Part shown: piece after piece, positions 13,038 to 25,733 of the stretch | Position numbering within the stretch: position 1 is the stretch's first letter | Layout of the letters: every line of letters starts with the position of its first letter | Notes under the pieces: generated by a model | Told to the model about the DNA's origin: nothing | Database searches by the model: none | The model's input: the letters and a program-made list of their open reading frames with translations, nothing else | Assembly (NCBI GenBank): GCA_020081605.1 | Contig: JAHREC010000018.1 | Span: 4,774,001-4,838,000 of the forward strand | Origin: Albifimbria verrucaria | Lineage: Eukaryota > Ascomycota > Sordariomycetes > Hypocreales > Stachybotryaceae | DNA length: 64,000 bases | Direction of reading: 5' to 3' | Translations under genes and position numbers: made by a program

Positions 13038-14245
13038 TTACATTTCTTTCGGCACCTTTCCTGGCTTGTTTGACAAGAGCCATGGCCTCCGGTCCCAAAA
13101 CTCATCCTTGATGATATCTAGGTGCTCCACCACGATTTTGGCCTTCTGTCTTCGCTTTTGTCGTTCTCCGTCTGAGATTTTGACTGCTGAACTGGTTCTG
13201 AGAGAGCATCCATGGCTACAGCCACTTGGTGGGTGCCGGGATCTACGAGTTCATACTGCGAGATGGTTAGAAAATGTCTGACGGCATAGGGGTGTGACAT
13301 ACATCGCGGAACACAACACTGCCCTTTTGAATATTTCAGGCTCATTGTTGTAGTTGATGCCGAAGCGGGAAAAGAGGATTTCGTTCTTGTCAGAAGCCAA
13401 GGTACCCTACTCAATTAGTGCTGGGGTCACAAACGTGTATTGCGAACATACAGAAAGCGTTTTTCGGCTTCTTTGTTGTCGAGTCCTCCCAATTGGATCA
13501 AAGACCAGAAGGCCGTGTTATACAGGTTGTTGATGTGGCCTTGGCTTGTTAGCAAACGTTCCGCTACAGAGTGTCATCATGTACTCACAGTCGGCCTGTC
13601 GCCAGCTCATATAATCTCTAAGATTCTGAACACTTGGATAGCAGACGGCCCGACCGTCGAATGTGGGCAAAGGAGTTGTAAGGGAGTGTCGGGAAAGTGA
13701 GTTGACCAGGCATAGACATAGTTGGCTGTGAAAGTCGAGACAACCGTGGTGACGAGCTTGCTGTGAACGGTCAGCCTCAACTGGATGAGCTGGATAGATG
13801 AGCTTACCTGGCTCTCCGTTCGAATAGACCGCAGGATTTATGAAATACGAAGCTGTGGCATGTCAGTCGCTGTTGAAAAATGTGAAGTGTGTGGCATGAC
13901 CAACCTATATTCATCACTAATACCATATGCAATGGTTATCTCTGGCAAGTCGGCAACTACAGCCTTGGCAGCAGTATTCATGAGGTCCAGTGCTCTCCGA
14001 TCATTCGGTTTCTGAAAGTTGTATTTGGCACACATTCTACATATTGTTAGAAGAGCCTGGCTCTCGAAGATGGGGATAGATTTACTTTGTGAAGGCCCGG
14101 CCATCGATTCGAACAACAATCCATGTGTTTGGTAATAGCAGGTCCGGTTGCTCAAAGGCCTTAACATATTCATATCTTGACTACCGGTTAGAAATAGTCT
14201 ATGCACAAAGAAACGCTGTCCAAACACCCACTTTGAGTTCGCCAT
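13038..14245 (-). CDS. thg1: tRNA(His) guanylyltransferase Thg1
   Basis: Eight short exons on the minus strand: 14245-14232, 14175-14086, 14036-13905, 13852-13808, 13760-13589, 13539-13452, 13406-13303 and 13255-13038. The enzyme adds the -1 guanosine to tRNA-His by 3'-5' polymerisation. Visible family blocks are [15 protein letters not shown] (metal-binding Asp), [31 protein letters not shown] (catalytic acidic motif) and [12 protein letters not shown]. The product is about 288 residues, as expected. The frame needs one base at each of four runs: plus-strand GGG 13682-13684, CCC 13405-13407, TTTT 13325-13328 and TTTT 13156-13159. The first exon codes only MANS plus two bases, so it is easily missed by gene finders. 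Shares a 375-bp divergent promoter with swd1. Confidence 0.93.
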
Positions 14246-14620
14246 CCTCGCAGTGTGACGTCTTAATTGCAAGGTGAATATTTCTGTATTTGTTCCAAGG
14301 AAGAGTCACCAAACGAAAATGCAGGGCGGAACCTGCGAAAATTGTTAAGAAAGTCTCCCCGCGGTGGAGTTCCAGTCACAAGGGTCGCTGAAGCGGATGC
14401 GCTGCGCTAACGTCTTAGCGCAGCTCAGCCTTGCATATCGTCTTGCTACCGGATTGGCGGATTCTCTCCCATGGCATAATTTCAGTTTGCAGCCTTGGCC
14501 CGTCCCTCTCTGCCTTTGCTCTTTGGCGCTGGCTCTGGCCTGTCTTTCATCAACCAACCCAATAAGACAAGTGCCTCGCCCGACTCGAGCTGCCCCTGCT
14601 GGGGCACGCGAAAGAAAATT
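14246..14620. promoter_or_regulatory. Shared promoter of thg1 (-) and swd1 (+)
   Basis: 375 bp between two divergent start codons, with no other gene in it. Promoter role is inferred from position. Confidence 0.5.
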
Positions 14621-16133
14621 ATGAATCTCCTTCTTTCGGACGACTACCTGCTTCAGGATTATCCTGAAAGCATAACGAGCACGATACGATCCGGCCATGC
14701 GACGATGCTGCGGTTCAACCGTAAGGGCGACTACCTCGCTTCCGGACGTGTCGACGGCACGGTAGTTGTGTGGGACTTGGAGACGATGGGTGTCGCCAGA
14801 AAACTGAGAGGGCACAACAAGAGCATAACGTTCTTGAGCTGGTCAAAGTGTGGCCGGTACCTGCTCTCGACGTGTCAAGGCTGGAAAGCAATACTGTGGG
14901 ATTTACAGGATGGTCAGAGGCTACGAGAGGTGCGCTTCCGTGCGCCAGGCTACATGGCCGAGCTTCATCCTTGGAATCAGTTCGTACTCCCAGTAACACG
15001 AGCCAAGCGGGACAAGTACAGTCGCTAACACTTTGTGAAGCCTCAAGTTTGTTGCATCTCTCTTCGAAGAGCAACCGCTCTTAGTTGACCTTACAGAACC
15101 CGTCGATGTCAAGCATATCTTACCTTCTGCGCCGAAGCGATCGGATACCGAGGGCGACACGGCTTTCAAGGAAAAGCAAGCCAAAGACGACGCGAAGCAG
15201 ATGACTACGTCGGCGATATGGACGGCAACAGGAGACCACATCCTAGCGGGCACCAGCAAGGGCCGTTTGAACATCATCGATGCCAAAACATTCGAAATAA
15301 TTTATTCGGAGAAGATCTGTGCCGGTGTTATTACTACGATGCGACTTACGGGTTCGGGTCGAGAGCTTCTGATCAACTCGCAAGATCGCATCATTCGAAC
15401 GTTTCGATTACCGAACCTGGCGGCAGAAGACTTGGACCCCGATACGATCCAGGTGCCCCTGGAGCACAAGTTTCAAGACGTGGTAAACAAATTGTCATGG
15501 AACCATGTCACATTCAGTGCGACGGGCGAATATGTGGCAGCATCTACATACAACAATCACGAGCTATACGTTTGGGAGCGCAACCATGGCAGTTTGGTTT
15601 GCATGCTCAAAGACCCCAAGGAGGAGCAGGGTGTCATAGAATGGCACCCTATGCGCCTGATGCTGGCGGCATGTGGGCTAGAGACTGGTCGCATATACAT
15701 CTGGTCCGTCATCAGCCCGCAGAAATGGTCGGCGCTGGCGCCGGACTTCGCCGAGGTCGAGGAAAATGTCGAGTACATTGAGCGGGAGGACGAGTTCGAC
15801 ATATACGCGCAAGAAGAGATTCATCGTCGACGACTGGATGCCGAGGACGAGGATGTGGAGGTACTCCACTATGATACATCCAAGACAATGGATGATGGCG
15901 AGGGCTTTCAGATGCCTATTCTGTTCAACCTCGGGGAAAGCGATAGCGAGGAGGAGTTCATCGCAGTGTCAACCGGAACTATGCGACGTAGGAGTCCAGG
16001 AGAAGGTCAGGGTGATCTGGATGGTGAAGCGGAGCCTGTCGCGACCAAGAGGAGCCTGTCAAATAAAGGGGAGGAGCAGGAAAAGGTAATAAAATTAATC
16101 TCTGAGGAAGAGTATTTTCCCACACCTGCATGA
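14621..16133 (+). CDS. swd1: Swd1 / RbBP5-like WD40 subunit of the COMPASS H3K4 methyltransferase
   Basis: Two exons, 14621-14979 and 15041-16133; the intron GTTCGT...GAAG joins CA to C, giving the codon for His in a PWNHLKFVA context. The product is 483 residues. WD repeats are visible from the start: LRFNRKGDYLASGRVDGTVV, VVWDLETM, FLSWSKCGRYLLSTCQ and AILWDLQDG. These are followed by FEEQPLLVDLTEPVDVKHI, which is typical of Swd1/RbBP5, and by an acidic C-terminal region. Swd1 is a core scaffold subunit of COMPASS in the nucleus. No frame errors were found in this gene, unlike most neighbours. Confidence 0.92.
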
Positions 16134-17294
16134 ATTGAGGTCTCTAAGCCACGAAGAGATTCCAAGACAGAATAGCAGTGTAAGCAGCGTGTACATGACT
16201 CTGTGGCAAATGCTGTAGGCAAACGTGCACAAGTGGTAAGCAAGAAAGGAGAAGTGCAAATGTAGTAGGCTTCAGATTCGTATACAAGGATTCTTTTAAA
16301 ACGAAAAGGTAAAACACTATAGGATTAATATGGTTATTCTAATTATGTCCCTGAGTAAAGCTGAAGTATTCAGCGCTGCTTCATGTCCCTTTGTCTTTAC
16401 TACCGCTTGGTGCTACTAAGTTGAGTCACCGGCGACGACAATCTGGAACAGTGATGTAGGCATCAATGAGGTAGTAGTGAATGCTAGGTGCCATAAAAGG
16501 AACCTCCTGAGGTGCCGCATTTCTACAGTTGGAAGTAGTGGAACGGAGAGAGCTGCAACATCTATGATGACGGACAAAATAATGAAGACAGTAGGTTGCG
16601 TACAGTAGCGGAGTAGGTGTTTTTATCAAGGGCTTGGCGCGTCCTGCTTGCAGTGGAGAAAGTACCTCTACTTTGTCATGTTTTAGCTTGAGGCACGAGA
16701 GACGGAGGTTTGAGGCAGTTTGTAGCCTAATTAGGACTAGTGTATCGCGAACATTCTACGATGTACCTGGTATTTGGCGACTGACGCCTGACTTTTCAGG
16801 CGGCGACACCCTGAGGCAGCGTAGTTCAGATTCTCTCAGGCCACCCCGGATCTCTCGCCTCAACCACGACAAAACTTTGCCTACGGCCTCAAAGTCATCA
16901 CCACGCGCGTCAAGCATCGAGCGTCGCGCCGGAAGCTCGATCTCGACGAATACACGACCTCACGACTCGCGATTTTTGGTTCCCGGCGACTCTCGAGGTG
17001 GCGGCGACGGGGAGGATTAACGAGTGGTTCTCCTGGGCCGTTGGCCAGGGACGGGCGAAGCCTTCGAGCGCCATCCCACATACACACAGCAGGTGTTCAT
17101 CGACTGCGACGTGCTTTGGAACGTGCAGCTTCTTGTGTCGCTCGCTCGCTCTTGTTTTACAGTAATTTTTCTCGCGCTTTTCTGCGTCTGACAGCTTGCG
17201 CGCCGCATTGTCGCCATTCACGGGTTTTCTTTCTTCGCGGTCAACCACGGTTACGATCTTTTCTATCTAACAACAAAGGACTACCACCGCCATC
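16134..17294. promoter_or_regulatory. swd1 3' region and rpb1 promoter
   Basis: About 1.16 kb upstream of rpb1. The last 150 bp are rich in pyrimidine, as in strongly expressed fungal genes. No reading frame here resembles a known gene. Confidence 0.45.
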
Positions 17295-20200
17295 ATGGCG
17301 AACCTTTACTTTACCCACTCGAGCGCGCCGCTCAAGACGGTCGAAGAGATACAGTTCGGCCTGATGTCGCCCGAGGAGATCAAGAGCATGAGTGTTTGCC
17401 ACATTCTGTACCCCGAGACGATGGAGGAGAACAAGGTCAAGCCTCGTGATGGAGGTCTCAACGACCCTCTGCTCGGATCCATCGATCGTCAGTTCAAGTG
17501 CAAAACCTGCACCCAGGCCATGGGTGAGTGCCCTGGTCACTTCGGTCACATCGAGCTCGCGAAGCCCGTGTATCATCCCGGTTTCATCAAGAAGGTGAAG
17601 AAGATTCTGGAGATTGTCTGCCACAACTGCAGCAAAGTGCTCTCTGATAGGGTTAGTCTCATCTGTTCTCTTCGAGATGGTGGGATCTTGGCATGCTTAC
17701 CTTCAACTTCGTTTCCAGAGAGACCCAGAATTCGCTGCGGCAGTCGCCACCCGTGATCCCAAGGTTCGGTTCAACAGGGTTTGGACAATCTGCAAGAAGG
17801 CAAAGGAGTGCGATCCCGGCTCCGAGGAAGATAAGGGCCAAGGTTAGTTATAACGTAACGTACTAACGGTTTCTTTGGCTAAACGCGCATATAGGACACG
17901 GTGGTTGCGGTAACAAGGCAAGCCCCGTTCGACAAGCTGCCCTTCAGCTCAAGACGGTCAAGGAGTCAAAGGATGGTTCCGGCTTCAAGGATCAGCAAAT
18001 CATCACCCCAGAAGATGCGTACAACATTCTCCGCCGAATTTCCAACGCGGACCTGCGCGATATGGGTCTCAACTCCGACTATGCACGACCCGAGTGGATG
18101 ATTATTACTGTGCTGGCAGTTCCTCCGCCACCTGTTCGTCCCAGTATTTCCATGGACGGCACGGGTACTGGCACGCGAAATGAAGATGATTTGACGTACA
18201 AATTGGGTGATATTATTCGCGCCAACGGTAACGTTAAGCAGGCTATCCGGGAGGGTTCACCTCAGCACATCGCCAGAGATTTCGAAGATCTTTTGCAGTA
18301 CCACGTGGCTACGTACATGGACAACGATATCGCCGGTCTGCCTCGTGCTTTGCAGAAGAGTGGACGTCCAGTCAAGGCTATCCGAGCTCGATTAAAAGGC
18401 AAGGAGGGACGTTTGCGAGGAAACTTGATGGGAAAGCGTGTCGATTTCTCCGCACGTACTGTCATCACTGGTGACGCTAACTTGTCCCTGCATGAAGTCG
18501 GTGTTCCTCGAAGTATCGCCAGGACTCTGACTTATCCCGAAACCGTCACACCGTACAACATTGGAAGACTGCACCAACTTGTTGAGAACGGACCAAACGA
18601 GCACCCGGGTGCCAAGTATGTCATCAGATCTGATGGTACCCGTATCGATTTGAGACATCACAAGCGCGCAGCTCAGATTTCTTTGGAGTATGGATGGAAA
18701 GTGGAGCGTCATCTTATTGACGGCGACTATATCATTTTCAACCGTCAGCCTTCGCTGCATAAGGAATCTATGATGGGTCATCGTGTTCGTGTCATGCCCT
18801 ACTCTACTTTCCGACTTAACCTTTCCGTCACTTCACCCTACAACGCCGATTTCGATGGTGACGAGATGAACCTTCACGTCCCCAAAGCGAAGAAACTCGT
18901 GCTGAGGTTCGAGAGCTTTGTCTTGTCCCGAACAACATTGTCTCGCCACAGAAGAACGGTCCTTTGATGGGTATCGTCCAGGACTCTCTCGCAGGTGTTT
19001 ACAAGCTTTGCCGACGTGATACCTTCCTCGACAAGAACCAGGTGATGAACCTCATGCTGTGGGTTCCCGGTTGGGATGGTGTCATTCCTCAGCCCGCTAT
19101 CTACAAGCCCAGACCCCGTTGGACTGGTAAGCAGATTATCAGCATGGTCATTCCTAAGGAAATCAGTCTGCACGCTCAAGAAGAAAACACCGATCTTCCT
19201 TTGAAGGACAAGGGCTTGCTTATCCAAAACGGTGAACTTATGTTTGGTCTTTTCAAGAAGAAGTGGATTGGTGCTGCTGCTGGCGGTATGATTCACTTGA
19301 GTTATAACGAGCTTGGCCCAGATGGCGCTATGGCTTTCCTCAACGGTGTCCAGCAAGTTGTCACTTATTGGCTGCTGCAAGAAGGACACAGTATCGGTAT
19401 TGGTGACACCATTCCCGATAAGCAGACCATTGAAAAGGTCCAGAAGCACATTGATGATCAGAAGGCTGAAGTCGAAAGACTGACGAAACTGGCAACGAAC
19501 AACGAGCTCGAGGCGCTGCCTGGTATGAACGTCCGAGCCACTTTCGAGAACAAGGTCTCGATGGCTCTTAACTCTGCTCGTGATCAGGCTGGTACAACAA
19601 CCCAGCAGAGTCTTAAGGACTCGAACAACGCCGTTACAATGGCTGAGTCTGGTTCCAAGGGTTCTTCCATCAACATTTCTCAGATGACGGCTCTTGTCGG
19701 TCAGCAGATTGTTGAGGGTAAGCGTATTCCCTTTGGTTTCAAGTACCGAACCTTGCCACACTTCACCAAGGACGATTACTCTCCTGAGGCTCGTGGTTTC
19801 GTCGAGAACTCGTACCTGCGTGGTCTTACACCCAGCGAGTTCTTCTTCCACGCCATGGCTGGTAGAGAAGGTCTTATTGATACTGCTGTCAAGACAGCTG
19901 AAACTGGTTACATTCAACGTCGTCTGGTCAAGGCCCTTGAGGATCTTAGCGCCAGGTATGATGGTACGGTTCGTAACTCGCTGGGTGATATCATCCAGTT
20001 CCTCTACGGTGAGGATGGATTGGACGCCATGTGCATTGAGAAGCAGAAGTTGGGCATTCTGAAGATGTCTGACGCCGCGTTCGAGAAGAAGTATCGTCTG
20101 GATCTTGCCAACCCACCGGATTGGTTCCGAAAGGACTACGAATATGGAAATGAGTTGACGGGTGACAAGCTTTCCATGGATCTCCTCGACGAGGAGTGGG

Positions 20201-22738
20201 AGGCTCTTCAAGAGGCACGTCGTTCTGTGCGAAAGATCAACAAGGCCAAGCAGGGTGAAGAGATGATGCAGCTGCCTCTCAACATTGGCCGTATTATCGA
20301 GTCCTCGAAACGTATCTTCAACGTGAAGCAGGCCGACCGAAGCAACCTCCGACCCGCAGATGTTATCCCCGCTGTTCAGAAGCTGTTGGCGGGTCTGACA
20401 ATTGTTCGCGGCGCTGATCCTATTTCTCGCGAAGCTGATTCGAGCGCGACAATTCTGTTTAAGGCACTGCTGCGTTCTCGTCTCGCCTTCAAGGAGATTG
20501 TCAAAGAGCATCGACTCAACCGCCTTGCCTTTGATCACGTTTTAGGTGAGCTTCAAAGCCGATGGGATCGATCATTCGTGAGCCCTGGTGAAATGGTCGG
20601 TGTGCTTGCCGCCCAGTCCATTGGTGAGCCTGCTACGCAGATGACCCTGAACACTTTCCACTTTGCTGGTGTGTCGTCTAAGAACGTCACGCTTGGTGTC
20701 CCTCGTCTCAAGGAAATTCTTAACTTGGCTAGCAACATCAAGACACCTAGCATGGTTGTTTACCACCATAATAAGCTTGCTACTCAGGAACAGGCCAAGA
20801 AACTGCGAAGTTTGGTCGAGTACACAAACCTTCGCTCCGTCACTGCAGTCACGGAAATCTACTACGATCCTGATGTACAATCTACCACCATTCCTGAGGA
20901 TTTGGATATGGTTGAGTCCTACTTCTTGATTCCCGACGACAGCCAAGATACCATCAATCAGCAGTCCAGATGGCTCCTGCGTATCACTTTGGACCGCCAG
21001 AAGATGCTTGACAAGGAAATCAAGATTGATGACGTTGCCCAACGTATCAAGGAAGAATACCCGAACGATCTGGCTGTCATCTTCAGTGACAACAACGCAG
21101 ACGAGCAGGTCATTCGTATCCGCACAATCGAACATGATTCTCGCAAGGGCCAAAAGACCGAGGATGGTGGCGATGACGAGGAAAACAAGATTGAAGACGA
21201 CGTGATGTTGAAGCGTCTTGAAGCACATTTGCTTGACACGCTTACCTTGCGTGGTGTGCCAGGCGTTGAACGTGCTTTCCTTACCAAGGGTACGCGCCTG
21301 GTGGAGCTCCCTGATGGATCCGAACTTGCCATCAAGGATGATCCTCGTTGCACTCAGTGGTATTTGGATACCAGTGGTTCGTCGCTCCGAGGTGTTCTGG
21401 CTGTTGATGGCGTGGATGCCTCCCGAACCAGCTCGAACGACCTTTGGCAGATTGTTGAGGTCTTTGGTATTGAAGCAGCACGTTCAGCACTTGTCAAGGA
21501 GTTGACAGCTGTGTTGGCCTTCGACGGTTCTTATGTCAACCATCGACATATCGCTTTGCTGGTTGATGTCATGACGTATAGGGGTTCTATTTCAGCCGTT
21601 ACACGACATGGTATCAACCGTGCCGATACTGGTGCGCTCATGCGTTGCTCCTTCGAAGAGACGGTGGAAATCCTGCTCGAAGCTGCAGCCACAGGTGAGC
21701 TTGATGACTGCCGAGGTATTTCTGAAAACGTTATGCTGGGTCAGATGGCACCGATGGGCACAGGCAACTTCGATGTGTTCTTGGATCCCAAGATGCTTGA
21801 GACTGTCATCTCAGATAACTCTCGTATGGGACTGATGCCAGGCATGCCAGCCAAGGATGGCAACCTCGAGGGTGCGGCTACTCCTTACGATACCGGCTCG
21901 CCAATGGCCGACTCTGGGTATCTCAGCATGAGCTCACCTGCAGCCGGAAACTTCTCGCCTATCCAAGGTGCTGGCTCAGATACACCTGCAGGATTTAACA
22001 CGGAATACGGCGGTGGTGGCTTTGGTGGAGTCAACCCGACGAGCCCTTGGGGACGTACAGGAGGACCCACAAGCCCCTTCAATCCCACGTCTCCAACGTC
22101 TCCGTTCAGCGGCATGGGATACTCGCCAACATCGCCCGCCGTTGGCTACTCGCCGACGTCCCCGCTCATTGACGGCAGAGGTGGCTATCCCACGTCGCCT
22201 TCATTCAGCCCAACGTCTCCGTCTTTCTCGCCCACATCGCCAATGTTGCGGCCGACCAGTCCTGCCAGTCCGAACTACAGCCCGACGTCGCCAAGTTACT
22301 CGCCGGCCTCGCCCACCTCGCCGCGTCACTATTCGCCAACGTCGCCTGCGCAGTTCAACTCGCCCACATCGCCCTCGTACTCGCCTGCCAGCCCCAATTA
22401 CAGCCCGGCTTCACCAAACCTGCACGGTGCTGGTGCTACATCGCCATCGTACTCACCAGCATCACCCACATGGTCACCTACGTCGCCTGCCTACTCGCCG
22501 ACTAGCCCAAGCTTCCAAAAGAGCCCCGGGAACCAGCTATCTCCAACGAGCCCTAGCTATTCTCCCACTTCGCCCTCTTTCTCTCCTCGCACGCCTGGTC
22601 CTGGATCTGGTTCAGGAAAGTCCGGCTCGGGGACGTCTGGAAACCAATAGTAAGTGAACCTGAACTGCGAGATGACCTGGGATAGAAATGCTGACAAGTC
22701 TACGTTTTAGCTCACCATCCTCGCCGGCTAACGATTAA
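17295..22738 (+). CDS. rpb1: RNA polymerase II largest subunit Rpb1
   Basis: Four exons: 17295-17651, 17719-17842, 17895-22649 and 22711-22738. The product is about 1754 residues, normal for fungi. Landmarks in order are the N-terminal zinc site [17 protein letters not shown], clamp and core, the catalytic [12 protein letters not shown] (about residue 478, three Mg-binding Asp), bridge helix, trigger-loop region [19 protein letters not shown] (about 1065) and the heptad C-terminal domain. The last intron is easily overlooked because the upstream exon reads straight into a TAG. Splicing turns TA|C into Tyr and adds the normal fungal end YSPSSPAND. One C is missing in the run 18880-18883, directly after the catalytic loop. 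Without repair the protein would end within 30 codons, which is not credible for this essential gene. Confidence 0.97.
22034..22593 (+). repeat. Rpb1 C-terminal heptad repeats (coding)
   Basis: Roughly two dozen degenerate YSPTSPS-type heptads, with many variants ([14 protein letters not shown], inserted TSP). This is the platform phosphorylated during the transcription cycle. It is less regular than the yeast CTD, as usual in filamentous ascomycetes. Confidence 0.9.
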
Positions 22739-24086
22739 TTTCAATTTATAATGCATACAGACACGGGTTGTCGTCTATTTTAGTTTTTTCCAGCATTTTG
22801 TTTTCTCGCCCAGTTGTTTGCTCTTGTGCATTGCTTTATCGATGCAGAGTACATTAGAAGGAGAAAACCAAGCACGTATACACCGCTACGGAGGGGACGC
22901 AAGAAGAATGGAGTCATGACAGAACATAAAAGAGAAAATGGAGCCGGCGGGCAAGGTGTTGTGTATAATAGCGTTAGGCTTGAAAGTGCAGAGGAAGGGT
23001 GACATTTCTTAGGAGGATATGAGAGTGCCATCTACGACGTTCGTCCAGATTGGAATTGCACAGGGGCAGATGGCACGGTAGCGATAACCGCAGCTTTGCA
23101 TGCAATAAAATGGATTGGCATACTTGAGCGCGCCTAGTGAAGTGAAGCGATCGTGACCTATACATATCTTGGGCCTTTTGGAGGAGTGATTCACTGCGCT
23201 TGCTATCACTTTGGTGGCACATAATCTCACAGGAGGTTGACAGATGTATGACTATCCTTGTGCCATATTAAATTTGCTTGCTAAAGGATAAACATCTCCT
23301 AATTTTTCGCCGAGTTTGTCGTATCACAGATGACTCCCGCAGTGCACAGAAGAAACATGTAAAATTGCTTGCTAATTGTCACAAAAGCTCGGCCTATTAC
23401 TTGATTGCAATGTACCATAAATATTTAGGTGTATGGTTCATTTGGCCCATGTCAATGGAAACTCGTGTTACAATTCATTGACCTGGTCAATGAATGTGTA
23501 GTACATACTACACACTACACTGTTTTTGGCGCATTCTAGAAGGGAGTAGATATCTTGAATCACTGCTTACAAGTATAATAACGCTGTATTCATCACCCCT
23601 TCCCTCAGGACATACCGAATGTTCTGTTAGTGGCAAGAAAATTGCCAGTATTGTGCATTCCTGTATGGTGAACAAAAACTCTGTATATTGTTAATCACTG
23701 CTTCCTGGCTAATCTGCTGTTTTTTCCAACTACATAAGATTAGCGACTATAGTGAATCACACCCGACCTGAGAAGGCTCCCTTTTGTTTGTCATTATTTG
23801 GTACCATCCACTTTGAACTCGGCTCATTGCCTCCGGTTTGTTTCTACAGCAAACCGACTCATCACACAAACCCATCTTATTTGTCAGTATCTAGAGACTT
23901 CAAGGTGTCTATACTTGGTTAATTTTGTGTTGAAATGTATAGCGGAAGCAGTGATTAAGAAATCTCTCCTCTTATGTAGCCCGTTGATATTGAACGAGGC
24001 AGCGTTATGCTGGAGGCATGGGTGAATGACGACAGGCTTTATAGCATGAGTGATTCACTGCAACAGGTACTAGTGAGGCCTATGCC
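22739..24086. other. rpb1 3' region and start of gene-poor tract
   Basis: No recognisable gene. Contains the first copy of a diverged direct repeat (23185-23301). The short motif GATTCACTG or its complement recurs several times between 23.1 and 24.1 kb. Confidence 0.4.
23185..23301 (+). repeat. Diverged direct repeat, copy A
   Basis: About 117 bp aligning to 24087-24202, with shared blocks such as GATTCACTG, ATGACTATCCTT and AAAGGATAAA..CATCTCCTA. I judge identity at roughly three quarters by eye. Many differences are C/T or G/A transitions. Confidence 0.7.
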
Positions 24087-24202
24087 ATTGATTCACTGGT
24101 TTGTTATTACTTTCGTGGCATGTGACTCTACATGAGGTTACAGGTGCATGACTATCCTTCGGCCGTATTAAACTTGCTTGCCAAAGGATAAAACATCTCC
24201 TA
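24087..24202 (+). repeat. Diverged direct repeat, copy B
   Basis: Partner of 23185-23301, same orientation, about 900 bp away. It has more C where copy A has T (AACTTGCTTGCCAAAG versus AATTTGCTTGCTAAAG), so copy A looks the more decayed. Confidence 0.7.
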
Positions 24203-25476
24203 GCGAACTCCTCTCCTTTAAGTGTCAGCTGATCACTCACTCATCTATATAACTATCGCCACCAACCCTCCTTTATCCATTCTCTCCTTTCTCCTGTACC
24301 CCAGTATGCCCGGTCCTCAGGTAGTGCTTCTACTTGAGGGCCAGGTACGAGTGAGGCGGCTGAGCAACATCCACAGCTGGGGTCCCTTGGTCAGAATTTT
24401 GCAAGTGATCGGTAAGACAGACATACCAAACTCAGTAGGTTGTGATCTAACGCTAGCTAACGCGGTTTATGTATAGGCCTTCGTCCATTGATCACGGACA
24501 CACTGTTCCACAACAGAGTCTGCCCACTACACAATTGGCCATCTTGGTTTATTCCCAGTCTGGCCGAACAATTTTCTTCACCTCAAGTGTTAGAGGCTAT
24601 CCACCTACCTCTTCCTAAGCAGAATTCAGAAGGCTGCCCCTGAGCCTACAATAATCCCCAGCCAACCAACATCTGCGCTGTTCTCAACGGGAAAGGATGG
24701 CAGATTCGAACCTGGATCGACACGAACTCTGACAAATGAAAAAATCTTCGCGATCTCCTCTGCAATTCAGAATGACGGCTTTGAATTGGAAAAGCCTGGG
24801 CCTGATGTGGTCTTCCCAGGGCACCATCCTTGGCCCTCCAGTAGGGTGTATAGCCAAGAGAAAAAAGGCAGATCGATGCTGCCTTAAAATTATATACATC
24901 CTTTCATACTGGACATGGATGGCAGAGAAAACATCGGGTTCTTTTATTACTCTGGTTAAAGAACTAGGTGAATTAACACCTAGTATTAAGAGCATCTCAA
25001 ATCATACTCTATGGAAACATAGAAAAAGAGACTGGTCGGTGATGCGAGTTTGGTTACTTTGGATCATCTTCGGTGATAAAAGCATGCAAAGATCATAAGC
25101 TATGAAGATTGAACTCCTTAGCTTATGACATATTCTAAGCGGTCGATTCCAGATTCTCGAGCCTGTAAGGGCAGGCTGGTAAACGAGATGTCCGATGATC
25201 AATTTAACACAATGTGTTCAAAGATTGATAATGTCCAAGATGTTGTGGATAGGTATAACACTGGACGAGAGGGACTTCAGTCTCTTATGACAAGCAGGTT
25301 TAACAGGCTGGATACTAGCGTTGCAGAGTGCAATAAGACCGACGACAATACACTAAGGATTGGCTTTCTGCGGCCAAGGATGAGGACGATGTGATGAAAA
25401 ATGGAATCGGAAGAAGGTCGATGGAATACTATGCTTTCTTCGCTTGAACTCAATAATGCACATTCTGCAGTTAAAT
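24203..25476. other. No recognisable gene
   Basis: Short open frames only. One, at about 25180-25390, gives a helical stretch (NTMCSKIDNVQDVVDRYNTG) that could be a gene remnant, but nothing in it is recognised. Confidence 0.35.
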
Positions 25477-25733
25477 GAGGACAAAGAGAATCAGAAGTTA
25501 GTAGTTTCCCTGTATCAGCGGAGCTATCAAGAAGGATATCTATTTATTTTGAGTATTAATATTGTAGTTTAGAAAGAATAAAATTATAATAAAATTATAA
25601 TAAAATTATAATAGAATTATAATAAAAATATAATAAAAATATAATAATTATCTAAGATGCCTTTCAGATTTCGTTTTAATACAGTATTGCATCCTGCTAG
25701 AAATCGCAAGGTAGGCGGAACTTTTCTCCTCCC
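25477..25733 (+). repeat. MITE-like element, copy 1
   Basis: The right end reads GCATCCTG, then GCAAGGTAGGCGGAACTTTT, then CTCCTCCC, matching the ends of copies at 29.4, 41.1 and 42.9 kb. The interior is AT-rich. The left end (GAGGACAAAG at 25477) is less certain. No target-site duplication was recognised. Confidence 0.6.
25577..25650 (+). repeat. AT-rich tandem repeat
   Basis: An 11-bp unit close to ATAAAATTATA is repeated about six times with small changes, inside MITE-like copy 1. It may have expanded by replication slippage. Confidence 0.8.

Noticed and set aside
18880..18990. Programmed frameshift in rpb1 after the catalytic loop
   Set aside because: There is no slippery-site structure, and the same one-base loss in runs recurs in many unrelated genes of this window. 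A sequence error is the simpler reading.
18874..20538. A 554-codon open frame on the minus strand inside rpb1
   Set aside because: It is antisense to highly conserved rpb1 coding sequence. Such openings arise from codon bias on the sense strand, and the antisense peptide resembles nothing.
24690..24780. tRNA-like T-arm (minus strand GGTTCGAATC)
   Set aside because: No matching D-arm, anticodon arm or acceptor stem could be paired in the surrounding 80 bases.
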